Source: Chthoniobacterales bacterium
GTDB lineage: Bacteria > Verrucomicrobiota > Verrucomicrobiia > Chthoniobacterales > UBA10450
Length of the DNA: 7,670 nt
NCBI GenBank assembly: GCA_013697365.1
Contig: JACCXA010000079.1
Span: forward strand, 1 to 7,670
Reading direction: 5' to 3'
The notes below the pieces were generated by a model. It did not search any database and was not told the DNA's origin. It worked only from the letters and a program-made list of their open reading frames with translations. Both the position numbers and the translations under genes were made by a program. This document shows positions 6,492-7,670 of the stretch, piece by piece. Positions within the stretch are counted from its first letter, which is position 1. Every line of letters begins with the position of its first letter.

Positions 6492-7292
6492 ATGAAACAA
6501 GCAGCTGCGCGCATTGCGCTCGCCTTCTTTTGTTTCGTGTTGGCATTGCCGGCCTTGGCCGAGCGGATCAATCACGAAGGCCGCATTTTGGGGCGGAGCT
6601 GGTTGCGACCACGCCCACGCTCTTCAATACCACAGCGGCGGATTTGGTTGTCTCGGCCGTGCAAATCATGCCGGTCGAGAACGCATGGAAACGAGGACAT
6701 CAGCACGCGGCCGCTCTTGTCCAATTCCACGGGGATGATTGCGCGCATCAAAGCGGACCTGGCCTCGGCGCGACAGAAGCTGCGACCGTTTTACGAGATG
6801 AATTACGTTCTGGTGCCCAACCGTTCAGGCGGGTCCGGACCAAACCGTGCAACATCCCGCGACCGCGATTTTCAGCGCATCAAAACACGATCCGAGCGGA
6901 GCAGCTGCGATCGAGTGGAAACAATATTCCGGTCCGGGAACCGTGAGCTTCTCAAATTCCCGTGCACTGGCTACCGCTGTGAGTTTCAGTGCGCCGGGTC
7001 TTTACACTCTCTTATTTAGCGCGACCGACGGAACGCACGGTGTAGCCTACGATGCGGTCGTAGTGGCCGTTACGGTTGGCGTCTCGGTTGCCCGCGAAGG
7101 TTGCGACATGATCGTGAGTTCCCAAAGCGCACTCGCACAACGCTACCGCGTCGAACAAAGTGTCGAGCTTGGCCCGGGCTTGTGGACGCTGCTCTCCGAT
7201 CAATTGCCGGGAATGGCGGAACAGTCGCCGTGAGGGACGCGGGCGCAGTCGATCAGCCCCGGCGTTTCTACCGCGTGCTCCAGTTGCCCTGA
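6492..7292 (+). pseudogene. Decayed secreted verrucomicrobial protein with PKD-like domain
   Basis: The start is intact: GGGGGAGG lies directly before ATG at 6492, followed by a good signal peptide (MKQAAARIALAFFCFVLALPALA). Coding sense then moves between frames. ERINHEGRILG leads into AELVATTPTLFNTTAADLVV after a shift near 6590. ENAW leads into NEDISTRPLLSNS through one extra A near 6689. FYEMNYVLV leads into PTVQAGPDQTVQHPATAIFS near 6816. LLSDQLPG leads into GNGGTVAVRDAG through one base lost near 7210. The third piece is a PKD/Ig-like domain (SGPGTVSFSN, LYTLLFSATDGT). The last is the GNGGTV...PRRFYRV ending common in secreted verrucomicrobial proteins. From memory, intact relatives carry several hundred residues between the NYVLVP region and the PKD domain, so the 6816 junction probably also marks a large deletion. 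The original function is unknown to me. Stop codons in each frame prevent a full product. Confidence 0.8.
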
Positions 7293-7295
7293 GAG

Positions 7296-7577
7296 CTACT
7301 TCGTCCTCGCCCGGACAACGATCGCGGCGATTTCGTCCGCGCTGACGAGGGCGTCGAAAAATTCCGCTCCAGTCAGCGAAGTGAGATGGACAAACTTTTC
7401 GTTCTGCTTCTCCAGCTTGCCGGCGATTTTTTCGCCGGACTTTAGCCGTAGCTCAACCGGTTGGCCGATTTGCCGCTCGAGGATTACCTGAAGGTTATCA
7501 TTCGATTGAAGATCAATCCTGGTCTGCGCGAGCGCGGTAGAGGCCAGTAAAACGAAAAGGAGCAAGGTGCGTTTCAT
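7296..7577 (-). CDS. Small exported protein with Sm/LSm-like small beta-barrel pattern
   Basis: This 93-residue protein has a clear signal peptide (MKRTLLLFVLLASTALA, cleavage probably before Gln18). Its mature part of about 75 residues has a central pattern, GQPVELRLKSGEKIAGKLE followed by FVHLTSL and FFDALVSADEIAAIVVRAR, that looks like the five-strand Sm/LSm fold: a polar Sm1-like strand pair, then a short strand ending in an I-x-x-I-x-V-type Sm2 strand. LSm/Hfq proteins are normally cytoplasmic RNA binders, so an exported version would more likely be a fold relative with another role. The resemblance is by eye only and the function is unknown. No Shine-Dalgarno is visible before the ATG, but the leader sequence supports this start. 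Its 3' end stops three bases from the convergent pseudogene. Confidence 0.72.
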   Translation of the reverse strand: MKRTLLLFVLLASTALAQTRIDLQSNDNLQVILERQIGQPVELRLKSGEKIAGKLEKQNEKFVHLTSLTGAEFFDALVSADEIAAIVVRARTK

Positions 7578-7670
7578 AGGGTGCGGTGTAGCTCAAAGGC
7601 GGATCGCTTGGCCAGCGCAAAACTATGCGCCGCTCAGGCTCGAAGTCCTCGTTAGACCGTTTCTCTCGAT
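7578..7670 (-). other. Upstream region of the small LSm-like gene
   Basis: These 93 bases precede the minus-strand gene and run to the window edge. I see no ribosome binding site, no well-spaced promoter and no second reading frame that can be supported. Confidence 0.3.

Noticed and set aside
6129..7019. Single open frame of 296 codons running from the cyclase into the pseudogene
   Set aside because: Its first half is an out-of-frame reading of the cyclase domain. Only the part from ATG 6492 carries real coding sense, and that is interrupted by frame changes.

Overview
The window looks like a chromosomal segment from a GC-rich, Gram-negative-type bacterium, most probably a soil member of the Verrucomicrobia (Spartobacteria/Chthoniobacter-like). 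The envelope is Gram-negative: there is an outer-membrane barrel protein, several signal peptides and a membrane-anchored M48 peptidase. The phylum hint comes from a decayed gene near the right end. Its C-terminus (a GNGGTV motif, then PRRFYRV about 15 residues later) is the ending I know from many secreted verrucomicrobial proteins. The taxonomy is inference from recall, not a database result. No tRNA, rRNA, CRISPR array, insertion sequence or phage gene was seen.

Left part (1-2076). The 3' portion of a DUF72 (YecE-like) gene runs off the left edge on the plus strand. It converges on, and overlaps by 44 bp, a complete prokaryotic Ku gene on the minus strand, the DNA-end-binding protein of bacterial non-homologous end joining. 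Upstream of ku on the same strand is an exported histidine phosphatase of the SixA/phosphoglycerate-mutase type.

Middle part (2077-6441, plus strand). An intergenic stretch of 159 bp holds divergent upstream regions and an inverted repeat that could mask a ribosome binding site. It leads into a membrane-anchored M48 zinc metallopeptidase. After a short gap comes a tightly packed three-gene unit: an outer-membrane beta-barrel-like protein, a periplasmic cupredoxin-like protein whose ATG abuts the barrel stop codon, and a membrane adenylate cyclase with a large periplasmic sensor domain, HAMP and a class III cyclase domain. The cyclase has no ATG, GTG or TTG that would keep its first membrane segment. 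It appears to start at a CTG (4720) that overlaps the cupredoxin stop codon and follows a GGAGGG Shine-Dalgarno sequence. The layout (barrel, copper-site protein, sensor cyclase) suggests a cross-envelope signalling cassette that turns a periplasmic copper, redox or ligand cue into cAMP. That function is a hypothesis and is the best candidate here for an undescribed system.

Right part (6442-7670). A pseudogene of a secreted verrucomicrobial protein follows. It has an intact signal peptide and ribosome binding site, at least four reading-frame changes and probably a large internal deletion joining its N-terminal region to a PKD-like domain. Three bases later, on the minus strand, is a small exported protein whose mature part resembles an Sm/LSm-type small beta-barrel. 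Its upstream region fills the rest of the window.
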